Source: Flavonifractor hominis
GTDB lineage: Bacteria > Bacillota > Clostridia > Oscillospirales > Oscillospiraceae
DNA length: 64,000 nucleotides
NCBI RefSeq assembly: GCF_040095835.1
Contig: NZ_JBBMFT010000006.1
Span: 70,075-134,074 of the forward strand
Reading direction: 5' to 3'
The notes beneath the pieces are model-generated. The model saw only the letters and a list, made by a program, of their open reading frames with translations, made no database searches and was not told where the DNA came from. The translations under genes were made by a program, and so were the position numbers. Below are positions 57,760 through 64,000 of the stretch, piece by piece (the stretch's first letter is position 1; every line of letters starts with the position of its first letter).

Positions 57760-58326
57760 ATGAAAAACTGGGATGCCTTATATGAGGAATGCATGCACTG
57801 CCAGAAGTGCGGCCTGGCTGAAACCCGACATAATGTGGTCTTTGGCGAGGGGGCCAGAGATGCAGAAGTCATGTTCATCGGTGAGGGCCCGGGCGAGCAG
57901 GAGGACCTGACAGGCCGGCCATTTGTAGGCCGGGCCGGGCAGCTGCTGGATGATATGCTGGCCATGATCGATCTGAAACGGGAAAAAGTGTTTATCGGAA
58001 ACATGGTCAAGTGCCGTCCGCCCCAGAACCGGGATCCGCTGAATGTGGAGCAGGAGGCCTGTATCGGCTATTTGCGTAATCAGGTAGCCCTCATCCGCCC
58101 GAAAATCATTGTATGTCTGGGCCGTATCGCTGCCATGAAGCTGATGCGGGAGGACTTCAAGATCACCCGGGAACACGGCCAGTGGATGGAAAAGGCGGGA
58201 GTATGGATGATGGCAATGTATCATCCCTCCGCCCTGCTGCGGGACCCCCGCAAGCGTCCGGAGAGCTTTGAGGATCTCAAGAGTCTACAGGCCAGGATCC
58301 GGGATGTGTGCGAGCATACCTATTAA
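57760..58326 (+). CDS. Family 4 (Fe-S) uracil-DNA glycosylase
   Basis: 188 residues. Active-site motifs GEGPGEQEDLTGRPFVGRAGQLL and MYHPSALLRDP; the [4Fe-4S] ligands are Cys14 and Cys17 in HCQKCG, Cys in NMVKCRPPQNRDP and one more (QEACIGYL region). Removes uracil from DNA. Length and motifs are standard for family 4 UDG. Confidence 0.93.
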   Translation: MKNWDALYEECMHCQKCGLAETRHNVVFGEGARDAEVMFIGEGPGEQEDLTGRPFVGRAGQLLDDMLAMIDLKREKVFIGNMVKCRPPQNRDPLNVEQEACIGYLRNQVALIRPKIIVCLGRIAAMKLMREDFKITREHGQWMEKAGVWMMAMYHPSALLRDPRKRPESFEDLKSLQARIRDVCEHTY

Positions 58327-58329
58327 GCG

Positions 58330-58356
58330 GCGGGCCTGCTTTACGCAGGCCCGCTG
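58330..58356. terminator. Terminator hairpin
   Basis: Stem GCGGGCCTGC / GCAGGCCCGC with loop TTTAC, followed by TGATTTGTTT, between two convergent genes. Confidence 0.7.
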
Positions 58357-58362
58357 ATTTGT

Positions 58363-59220
58363 TTATGCTACAGCGGTGCGGACGGCATCCACCGTCAACC
58401 CCTGCTGAGAGGAGAGCGAACAGGTGTACTCGCCCGTGGTCCACAGGGCAAGAAGTACCGCGCCATCCCGGCCACGGCAGGTCACCGTGGTATCGCCAAC
58501 GGTAATGGACTGTTCCTCGGGGTAGACGGTATAGTCTCCACTGTTGTCCTCGGAACCGCGGCTGACCCGGTAGAGAAGCGTGTCTGTGCCATTGGAGAAG
58601 CGCACCTGTGCCAGTGAGCCGGAGAGGTCCTGATAGTCCACAGCCTCATATCCTTGGGGCAGCTGAGGCAGCGCGACCGGGAAACCAACTGCGTCGCTCA
58701 AAGCCTCCAGAGAGGGCTGTTCCCGCCAGGGGTTGGGCAGATGAGCGGAAGAGGATTCTGTGCGCAGTTCCACAGTGTCCTCCGAGCGGGTGACCGCGTC
58801 TGCGGGATTGCCCATGAGTACCACGAACAACTCCAGAGGAGCGTAGGTAGTGCCATCCACGGCATAGGGGGCGCAGGCCAGAGTAAAGGGGGCCGTCATA
58901 CCCACCATGCCCTCCAGACTGGTGGCGGCGATATAGCGATTTTCACCCAGAGTGAGGGTAGAATGCATAGTGCCGCTGTCCAGGGTTACGGTGCTGTCTT
59001 CGGCGTGCCAGGCCACCTCATAGCCCAGATACTCTGCCAGCTGGCGTACAGGTACCAGATAGTCTTCCCCTATGGGAGTGACCTGGATGCCCGTGTCCTG
59101 ACCGTTGACACTCAGGGAGAGTGTACCGCTTTCTTCTGCGGCTAAAGCGCCGCCGCCCAGCACCGTCATGGTTACCGCCGCAGCGGCTGCGGTGGCCAGA
59201 AGACGTGTTTTCAGATCCAT
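58363..59220 (-). CDS. Secreted stalk-domain protein sharing the anti-sigma C-terminal domain
   Basis: A 285-residue exported protein: signal peptide (LLATAAAAAVTMTVLGGGALAA), copper-amine-oxidase-N-like stalk domains (QDTGIQVTPIGEDYLVPVRQLAEYLGYEV; YAVDGTTYAPLELFVVLMG), and a C-terminal DUF4367-like domain (about 170-285) that aligns with the C-terminus of the anti-sigma at 59927-60547 (FPVALPQLPQGYEAV vs YPLALPGALPEGYTL; SNGTDTLLYRV vs SDGTDTIRYRM; GDYTVYPEEQSITV vs GDYTEYPQSQECTV; SQQGLTVDAV vs SSQGLSLDAV). Divergent from the ECF sigma gene; its promoter carries the same ECF-type motif. Start at 59220 after AAAGGA. Confidence 0.82.
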   Translation of the reverse strand: MDLKTRLLATAAAAAVTMTVLGGGALAAEESGTLSLSVNGQDTGIQVTPIGEDYLVPVRQLAEYLGYEVAWHAEDSTVTLDSGTMHSTLTLGENRYIAATSLEGMVGMTAPFTLACAPYAVDGTTYAPLELFVVLMGNPADAVTRSEDTVELRTESSSAHLPNPWREQPSLEALSDAVGFPVALPQLPQGYEAVDYQDLSGSLAQVRFSNGTDTLLYRVSRGSEDNSGDYTVYPEEQSITVGDTTVTCRGRDGAVLLALWTTGEYTCSLSSQQGLTVDAVRTAVA

Positions 59221-59273
59221 AGAAGCATCATCCTTTCTTTCGCTGGCGGACGGAGTGTCCGCTCTGCCCTGTA

Positions 59274-59345
59274 TACAAACTGGCCCGGACCATTGTTGCA
59301 GAAAAAAGAAAAAATTTCTGCAACAGTCCGGGCTGCCCGTTTGTA
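59274..59345. promoter_or_regulatory. Paired divergent ECF-type promoters
   Basis: On the plus strand TGCAACA (59319-59325), 14 bp, TTTGTA (59340-59345). On the minus strand TGCAACA (59294-59300), 14 bp, TTTGTA (59274-59279). Identical words and spacing in both directions, embedded in a long inverted repeat, are best explained as two promoters for the ECF sigma factor encoded next to them. An A/T-rich loop separates the two. Confidence 0.78.
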
Positions 59346-59367
59346 CTTTGTATAAAGGGGGAATTCT

Positions 59368-59937
59368 ATGCAAGCCATTCTGCACCGCGGCAGGCCGGGC
59401 CTGCTGGCCCGTCTGCGGGCGCTGCTGTTGGGAGAGCCGGATGTTGAAGCTACAGATCCGCTGGCGGACGCCGAGCTGGTAATGCGCCGGCATGGCAGCG
59501 CCATTTTGCGCCTGGCATATTCTTATCTGCACGAAATGGGAGAGGCGGAGGATGTGCTCCAGGACACACTGCTGCGTTATCTGCAAAAAGCGCCCAGCTT
59601 TGCCAGTGCGACCCACGAAAAGGCATGGCTGCTGCGGGTCGCGGCCAATTTGAGCAAAAACCGCCTGAGCTACCGGCAGAGGCATCCGCAGCAGGAGCTG
59701 GATGAGAATTTGCCGATCCCGGAAAGCAACGGGGAAGAGAGTCTGGTCTGGGAATGCGTGCATGCGCTGCCGGTTGCCTACCGGGAGGTCGTGCACCTGT
59801 ATTATTACGAAGAATATACCACACGGGAGATCGCGGGGATTCTGGGCAGGCGGGAAGCCACCGTGCGTTCCCAGTTGTTCCGGGCCCGGGAGAAGCTGCG
59901 CCAGATGCTGAAGGAGGAGTACGACTTTGAAGAATGA
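59368..59937 (+). CDS. ECF RNA polymerase sigma factor
   Basis: 189 residues. Sigma region 2 (LRLAYSYLHEMGEAEDVLQDTLLRYLQKAPSF) and region 4 (VWECVHALPVAYREVVHLYYYEEYTTREIAGILGRREATVRSQLFRAREKLRQML) are clear; between them EKAWLLRVAANLSKNRL. A ~35-residue N-terminal extension precedes region 2. Overlaps the anti-sigma gene by 11 bp. GGGGG precedes the ATG. Probably autoregulated from the paired promoters. Confidence 0.92.
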   Translation: MQAILHRGRPGLLARLRALLLGEPDVEATDPLADAELVMRRHGSAILRLAYSYLHEMGEAEDVLQDTLLRYLQKAPSFASATHEKAWLLRVAANLSKNRLSYRQRHPQQELDENLPIPESNGEESLVWECVHALPVAYREVVHLYYYEEYTTREIAGILGRREATVRSQLFRAREKLRQMLKEEYDFEE

Positions 59938-60547
59938 ACAGGCCTATCGGGCGAGAATGGACGCCATCGTAGTGACGCCGGAAATGGAACGCCGGGTGCT
60001 GGCCGGCCTGAGTCGGGCCCTGAGCCGTCAACGGCAGGTCCGCTGGCGGGCGCTGGCAGCCTGTGCAGCGGTATTGATGTGTGCGGCGGCGGCCGGGACC
60101 CTTCCAGCTTATCTGGAGCGGGAACCGGAGCGTACGCCTCCAGCGGTGGGGATGCATGGGCCGGTCCGCTATACCGATGTGGCGGAATTGGCTGGGGCAC
60201 TGTCCTATCCACTGGCTCTTCCCGGAGCGCTGCCGGAGGGGTATACGCTGACGACGGTCCAGACACTGGGCGAAGAGGTGGCGGAACTGTGCTGGTCCGA
60301 CGGCACAGATACGATTCGTTACCGTATGGCGCCTGGCTCAGGAGACATCAGCGGGGACTATACCGAATACCCCCAGTCCCAGGAATGTACGGTGGGGCAG
60401 TGGAGCGTAACATGCCGCGGGACAGAGGGACAGGTGTTTGTGACAGTCTGGAACGGGGATGGGTACAGCTATTCCATCCAGTCGAGCCAGGGGCTTTCGC
60501 TGGATGCGGTACTGGCGTTGGTGGAATCCGTAGAGCCTTATGCGTGA
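59927..60547 (+). CDS. Anti-sigma factor with DUF4367-like extracytoplasmic domain
   Basis: 206 residues with a short cytoplasmic N-terminus, one transmembrane helix (WRALAACAAVLMCAAAAGTLPAYL, about residues 41-64) and an extracellular DUF4367-like domain. Position after, and overlap with, the ECF gene give the anti-sigma call. Start TTG at 59927 with AAGGAGG upstream. Its outer domain is homologous to the C-terminal domain of the divergent secreted protein. Confidence 0.82.
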   Translation: MKNEQAYRARMDAIVVTPEMERRVLAGLSRALSRQRQVRWRALAACAAVLMCAAAAGTLPAYLEREPERTPPAVGMHGPVRYTDVAELAGALSYPLALPGALPEGYTLTTVQTLGEEVAELCWSDGTDTIRYRMAPGSGDISGDYTEYPQSQECTVGQWSVTCRGTEGQVFVTVWNGDGYSYSIQSSQGLSLDAVLALVESVEPYA

Positions 60548-61026
60548 TAGTTGAGCTGGCCCAGCAGGCGGGCCAGCACCGCCATCCGCTCGCCCAGCAG
60601 CTCCCCATCCCGGGCCAGCGCCTGTTGGAAGAGCTCCAGATCCTCCGTGATGTGCTCGTTACCGGTACATACCTTCACCGTCATTGCGTCGCCCTGTAGC
60701 CCTACCCGGTCGATCTGGGGCTGCTCAGGGTCGTAGCCGCCGGGATAGCGGTAGGCTTCCTCCCGAAAGTAGAGCGTGGCCCGACAGGCCAGAATGGCCA
60801 GATCCAGTACCCGGTGGAGAGGCAGTTCCTCCGACTGGCGGGACCACTTCTCACCGGTGTAGCGCCATACCTTGGCGGAAATGTCCACCTTGCCCCGGTC
60901 ATTCCACTGGGCCAGACCAAGGGAAAGTCCCTTGGCATCCGAACCATAGGCAGTGCGTCCGTCGATATGCTCATAGTCTTCCGCCACGATAACCGGCTTG
61001 TGTTTGAGATTGGTTGGAATATTCAT
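60538..61026 (-). CDS. DUF6530-like protein of unknown function
   Basis: A 162-residue soluble protein: MNIPTNLKHKPVIVAEDYEHIDGRTAYGSDAKGLSLGLAQWNDRGKVDISAKVWRYTGEKWSRQSEELPLHRVLDLAILACRATLYFREEAYRYP. The conserved-looking block resembles DUF6530, with no known function. It overlaps the end of the anti-sigma gene by 10 bp, in convergent orientation. GGAGGC precedes the ATG, right after a run of TTACTAA repeats. Confidence 0.75.
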   Translation of the reverse strand: MNIPTNLKHKPVIVAEDYEHIDGRTAYGSDAKGLSLGLAQWNDRGKVDISAKVWRYTGEKWSRQSEELPLHRVLDLAILACRATLYFREEAYRYPGGYDPEQPQIDRVGLQGDAMTVKVCTGNEHITEDLELFQQALARDGELLGERMAVLARLLGQLNYHA

Positions 61027-61040
61027 TTATAACGCCTCCA

Positions 61041-61072
61041 TTACTAAATTAGTAAATTACTAAATTACTAAA
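61041..61072 (-). promoter_or_regulatory. TTTAGTAA direct/inverted repeats at DUF6530 gene start
   Basis: Four overlapping copies of TTTAGTAA / TTACTAAA occur within 32 bp, one in inverted orientation, immediately before the SD of the DUF6530 gene. A probable repressor site or AT-rich promoter element. Confidence 0.5.
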
Positions 61073-61139
61073 AAGAAAATAGCACGCATAAGACGGCCTG
61101 TCAAGGGAAAGCTAGCCGGGAAAAGGAGGCGGGCATGGG

Positions 61140-61580
61140 ATGGATATGACCAACCAGGAATACAACCGCTATGTGGAGGGAAAGGCAAAGCCTTCTCCGA
61201 TCTGGAAGAATATGCTGTGGGCGTTTGTGACGGGGGGAGTCATCTGCACGGCGGGACAGGGACTGCGGAATTTGTACCTTGGAATGGGACTGACGGAAAC
61301 AGATGCCGGTACTGCGGTTTCGGTGACGCTGATTTTTCTGTCCGCATTGTTTACCGGGCTGGGGCTGTTTGACAAACTGGCCAAACACGCCGGAGCGGGT
61401 ACACTGGTGCCCATCACCGGCTTTGCCAATGCGGTGGTTTCTCCCGCGCTGGAGTTTAAGAGCGAAGGATTGATCATGGGGGTGGGGGCAAAACTGTTTG
61501 TCATTGCCGGACCCGTACTGGTCTATGGCATCAGTGCATCGATTGTCTATGGCATATTGCTGCAATTGTTCTCCCGTTAG
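61140..61580 (+). CDS. spoVAC: Stage V sporulation protein AC
   Basis: 146 residues of the SpoVAC/SpoVAEB family with four helices: YVEGKAKPSPIWKNMLWAFVTGGVICTAGQGLRNLYLGMGLTETDAGTAVSVTLIFLSALFTGLGLFDKLAKHAGAGTLVPITGFANAVVSPALEFKSEGLIMGVGAKLF is the family core. Part of the channel that loads dipicolinic acid into the spore. spoVAD and spoVAE are not seen downstream in the window. Confidence 0.95.
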   Translation: MDMTNQEYNRYVEGKAKPSPIWKNMLWAFVTGGVICTAGQGLRNLYLGMGLTETDAGTAVSVTLIFLSALFTGLGLFDKLAKHAGAGTLVPITGFANAVVSPALEFKSEGLIMGVGAKLFVIAGPVLVYGISASIVYGILLQLFSR

Positions 61581-61612
61581 AAAATGAAGTTGGAGAACAT
61601 CACAAAAAACAC

Positions 61613-61641
61613 TTGACAAAACAGTGGGATCATAGTACAAT
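61613..61641 (+). promoter_or_regulatory. Strong promoter of an ncRNA
   Basis: TTGACA (61613-61618) and TACAAT (61636-61641), spacer 17, with no coding sequence following for 400 bp. Confidence 0.72.
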
Positions 61642-61647
61642 GTAGCC

Positions 61648-61986
61648 AGAACGAAAGAGGTGAGTCCGATGGGCTGAAGGCTCATAGGAACGCTTAAAGC
61701 GTTTCGAATGATCCCCTTATTAAAACGATCGAGGTCAGAGATTCCAGAGAAAAATCTGTTCCCAACCGGCTCAATGAAGTGAGATGCACTGAATGCCTCA
61801 GACGCAAAGTATTGCCGAAGAAGGAAACCTGTGCGGATGTGTTGTAGGAGACAGGAAACATCAGGGATTTCAGATTCTGTTGATCCAGGTGGGGAAATCT
61901 GTAGAAAGAAGAGGTAAGCAATAGTGACGGAACCCCAGATCGAAAAGTAGCCCCCCGGTCACGATGGATGGCCGGGGGGTTGTGCT
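61648..61986 (+). ncRNA. Unassigned structured non-coding RNA
   Basis: A ~340-nt RNA is bounded by a consensus promoter and an intrinsic terminator (CCCCCCGGTCA/TGGCCGGGGGG). It has no plausible ORF but many short stems: AUGGGCU/GGCUCAU with a GAA loop, AACGC/GCGUU, CAGA/UCUG, CCUGU/ACAGG, CAGAUU/AAUCUG. It opens with GAGGUGAGUCC. Not recognisable as RNase P, tmRNA or SRP RNA; 6S RNA and the raiA-type Firmicutes RNA are the classes to test first. Confidence 0.68.
61952..61986 (+). terminator. Terminator of the ncRNA
   Basis: Stem CCCCCCGGTCA / TGGCCGGGGGG (one G-U) with loop CGATGGA, followed by TTGTG. Confidence 0.75.
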
Positions 61987-62002
61987 ATGCTTACCCTAAA
62001 TA

Positions 62003-62046
62003 TAACAGGAAAGGGGCCGCCCATTTGGGCGGCCCCTTTCCTGTTA
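62003..62046 (-). terminator. Terminator of the HD gene
   Basis: A 19-bp GC-rich inverted repeat (AACAGGAAAGGGGCCGCCC and complement, loop ATTT) overlaps the stop codon of the HD-domain gene. Confidence 0.75.
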
Positions 62047-62706
62047 CAGTAGGTCTAGACCGTTGATGTCCAACTTGAAGCGCAGGGACAGAAACTCCGC
62101 TGCCCGCCGGCACAACAGCATACGCTCCAGAAAGATTTCAAAATAATCCATCACAGCGCAAAATTCCGGGTTGATGCTCAGTGTCAGCTGGATGGTATGG
62201 GCTTCCGTGTCCAGAGATAACTCGGAGCGCTCAGCGGCGTAGTTGACCCGGTCGTGAATATCAAAACTCTGCAGGTCTTTGGTTCGTACCCGGCTACGCC
62301 GTACGTCGGTCTTGTCGGCCAGAATGAGCGCTGCCGCCACCGGGCTCACCGGAAAAGCAGTGGAATCGTCGTGGTGGCCGATGGCTGTGATAACGGCTGC
62401 CACATCGGCCGGAGCCATGCCCATCTTGTCCAGAATACGGAAGGCCATGACCGCGCCTGTCTGAGCATGGTCGTGCCGGTTGACTACGTTGCCGATGTCG
62501 TGCATATAACCGGCGATTTTGGCCAGCTCCTGCTGGTGCGGATCGTATCCCAGCTGGGACAGGATGCGGGCAGCATACTCAGCACAGCGGGTCACATGGG
62601 GAAAACTGTGCTCCGTAAAACCCAATGCGGAGAGAGATTGATCCGCCTGTATAATATAGGTGCGGATCTCTTCGGATTCCTTTACGCGCTGATAGGTCAC
62701 ATCCAT
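62044..62706 (-). CDS. HD-domain phosphohydrolase
   Basis: 220 residues. HD motif: EHSFPHVTRCAEYAARILSQLGYDPHQQELAKIAGYMHDIGNVVNRHDHAQTGAVMAFRIL, then VITAIGHHDDST and ILADKTDVRRSRVR. The HD and downstream H-x-H/D residues for metal binding are complete. Probably a nucleotide or phosphate-ester hydrolase; substrate unknown. It starts 16 bp after metA and is likely co-transcribed with it. Confidence 0.87.
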   Translation of the reverse strand: MDVTYQRVKESEEIRTYIIQADQSLSALGFTEHSFPHVTRCAEYAARILSQLGYDPHQQELAKIAGYMHDIGNVVNRHDHAQTGAVMAFRILDKMGMAPADVAAVITAIGHHDDSTAFPVSPVAAALILADKTDVRRSRVRTKDLQSFDIHDRVNYAAERSELSLDTEAHTIQLTLSINPEFCAVMDYFEIFLERMLLCRRAAEFLSLRFKLDINGLDLL

Positions 62707-62722
62707 GAGGCATCCTCCCGGG

Positions 62723-63637
62723 TTAAAGCTGTTTCAGGTCGTAGGGCGTGGTCTGATAGACATAATAATTGAGCCAGTTGGTGTAGAGCAGCTGTCCGGC
62801 GCTGCGCCAGCGCACCACAGGGGCCTGATGGGGATCGTCGCCGGGGAAGTAATGGGCCGGAACCGCAATGTCCAGCCCCTTATTCACATCCCGCCAGTAT
62901 TCCCGGGCCAGGGTGTCGGCATCATACTCCGGATGGCCCATGACGAAGAACTGACGGCTGTCCTCTGTTTTCACTGCATATACGCCTGCCTGCGGAGAGG
63001 TGGCGATGAGTTCCAGTCCGGGCGTGCTTCGGATATCGCTTTCCCATACTTCAGTATAGCGGGAGTGAGGGGCATAAAACCGATCGTCAAATCCGCGGAA
63101 CAGGGGAGAGCTGGGTTTGAGCACCTGATGTTCATAGACACCAAACAACTTTCGGGGCAGGGAGCGTTTCTGAATTCCGTGGTGGAAGTAGAGTCCAGCC
63201 TGTGCGCCCCAGCAGATGTGCAGCGTGGAGTGTACATGGGTGCGGGTCCAGGCCATGATTTCACACAGTTCCGGCCAGTAGTCTACCTGGTCAAACTCCA
63301 AGTTTTCTACCGGAGCGCCTGTAATAATCATACCGTCAAAATTACGGTCCTTTACTTGGTCGAAAGTCGTATAGAAGGAGGCTAGGTGATCCTCATCGGT
63401 GTGCTGCGACTGGTAGCTGGCCGTACGCAGTAGCTCCACCTCGATCTGCATAGGAGTATTGGATAGTTTACGCAGGATCTGTGTCTCCGTCACGATTTTG
63501 GTGGGCATCAGGTTCAGGATCAATACGCTCAGAGGACGGATATCCTGGTGCAGCGCACGGTATTCGGTCATAACAAAGATATTCTCGCTCTCCAGTACGG
63601 CAGTAGCGGGAAGTGAGTCAGGGATCTTAATGGGCAT
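62723..63637 (-). CDS. metA: Homoserine O-acyltransferase MetA
   Basis: 304 residues, the normal size. MPIKIPDSLPATAVLESENIFVMTEYRALHQDIRPLSVLILNLMPTKIVTETQILRKLSNTPMQIEVELL is the family start; the catalytic Cys is in LHICWGAQAGLYFHHGI; FVMGHPEYDADTLAREYWRDV follows. Transfers an acyl group (acetyl in many Firmicutes) to homoserine, first step of methionine synthesis. Start at 63637 after GAGGAA. No SAM riboswitch seen. Confidence 0.95.
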   Translation of the reverse strand: MPIKIPDSLPATAVLESENIFVMTEYRALHQDIRPLSVLILNLMPTKIVTETQILRKLSNTPMQIEVELLRTASYQSQHTDEDHLASFYTTFDQVKDRNFDGMIITGAPVENLEFDQVDYWPELCEIMAWTRTHVHSTLHICWGAQAGLYFHHGIQKRSLPRKLFGVYEHQVLKPSSPLFRGFDDRFYAPHSRYTEVWESDIRSTPGLELIATSPQAGVYAVKTEDSRQFFVMGHPEYDADTLAREYWRDVNKGLDIAVPAHYFPGDDPHQAPVVRWRSAGQLLYTNWLNYYVYQTTPYDLKQL

Positions 63638-63683
63638 TGCTGGGATTCCTCGCTTCCAATTTATATTTAAATAGGTAATTACA

Positions 63684-63712
63684 AGGGTAGCATATTTGCA
63701 CGGGGACTGCAA
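63684..63712 (-). promoter_or_regulatory. Possible metA promoter
   Basis: Minus strand TTGCAG (63707-63712) and TACCCT (63684-63689), spacer 17; the -10 is imperfect. Confidence 0.4.
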
Positions 63713-63745
63713 CTGAAGTTTTTTCTCAAAAACTGAAAAAAGGTG

Positions 63746-64000
63746 TTGACAAAGGGAGAAAAAGCTGGTATTCTATCTGAGCGCCTCACGAGAGGGCACG
63801 AAAACAGAACGAAATCCGGTAGATACCGAGGGGAACCTGGACGGCCTTCCGGAAAAGATCTGAAAAAAGTGCTTGACAAACTCGAGAGCGTGTGGTAAAC
63901 TAAATGAGTTCGCGTCGGAAGACACGAACGAGTTTGAAAAGGACAGAAATCAAGCGATTCGGAGCGAAAAGCTCTGAAAAAACTTGAAAAAAGTTCTTGA
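63746..64000 (+). promoter_or_regulatory. Tandem strong promoters, probably of an rRNA operon
   Basis: TTGACA (63746-63751) with TATTCT (63769-63774) and TTGACA (63873-63878) with TAAACT (63896-63901), both spacer 17. Each is preceded by the repeated word CTGAAAAAAG; a third GAAAAAAG copy and TTGA end the window at 64000. Copies are ~125 bp apart. Tandem promoters of this kind usually precede rRNA operons, which would lie to the right. Confidence 0.75.

Noticed and set aside
61694..61921. 75-codon minus-strand ORF within the ncRNA region
   Set aside because: No SD, no recognisable motif, and the plus strand has a promoter, stems and a terminator consistent with an RNA gene.
1..64000. CRISPR arrays, IS elements, prophage, tRNA genes
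   Set aside because: No regularly spaced repeats, transposase or phage motifs, or cloverleaf with CCA-proximal features was found by eye in the window.

Overview
The window looks like chromosomal DNA of a high-GC, strictly anaerobic, spore-forming Clostridia member, most likely an Oscillospiraceae gut commensal of the Flavonifractor / Pseudoflavonifractor / Intestinimonas type. This is inferred from gene content: a bifurcating [FeFe] hydrogenase operon, indolepyruvate:ferredoxin oxidoreductase, spoVAC, an archaeal-type AspRS with GatCAB behind a T-box, a YheO-type regulator with SsnA and a xanthine permease, and strong SD sequences with GTG/TTG starts. No phage, IS element, CRISPR array, tRNA or rRNA gene was seen. 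The right edge runs into tandem strong promoters that probably belong to an rRNA operon.

Layout. 1-3.1 kb: purine-catabolism genes (ssnA, partial; YheO/DauR-type regulator; uracil-xanthine permease), with a candidate transcription attenuator before ssnA. 3.3-7.0 kb: secG, rnr and a GH3/NagZ-type lipoprotein. 7.1-10.2 kb: an SLH-anchored 5'-nucleotidase-like protein with degenerate metal motifs, and a lipoprotein. 10.2-13.4 kb: two small membrane-protein/regulator units (XRE; LytTR-DUF3021) with palindromic operators and tandemly duplicated small membrane proteins. 13.4-16.3 kb: APC permease and asnS. 16.4-23.1 kb: a complete pstSCAB-phoU-phoPR phosphate operon behind Pho-box-like repeats. 23.2-26.9 kb: queT with a structured leader, galU, a PepSY protein, rpsF-ssb-rpsR. 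27-35.7 kb: arylpyruvate/aryl-acid genes (aminotransferase, ACT protein, phenylacetate-CoA ligase, iorB, iorA) plus an SSS symporter and an acyl-CoA ligase; iorA has a palindrome-containing promoter and an attenuator-like leader. 35.9-37 kb: XRE + DUF3169 pair with three tandem operators. 37-45.6 kb: one ten-gene minus-strand operon for electron-bifurcating hydrogenase (HydA, HydB, HydC, a small [2Fe-2S] protein) together with a degenerate H-cluster protein, two HATPase proteins, two DRTGG proteins and a PHP protein. 45.7-48 kb: serC-serA. 48.1-50 kb: GntR-ABC exporter operon with a perfect operator. 50.1-57.7 kb: an alanine/ornithine racemase, a MATE transporter with a leader-peptide attenuator, and aspS-gatCAB under a T-box with apparent Asn specifier. 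57.7-64 kb: family 4 uracil-DNA glycosylase, an ECF sigma/anti-sigma pair divergent from a secreted protein that shares the anti-sigma C-terminal domain, a DUF6530-like protein, spoVAC, an unassigned structured ncRNA, an HD protein and metA.

The recurring theme is leader and operator architecture. The strongest candidates for undescribed biology are (a) the MATE leader peptide whose last seven codons form one arm of a terminator, (b) the ECF unit, where two divergent promoters share the same -35/-10 words at identical spacing and the regulated secreted protein carries the anti-sigma sensor domain, (c) the attenuated leaders of iorA and ssnA, and (d) the structured RNA downstream of spoVAC. 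All calls come from reading the sequence by eye; no database search was run.
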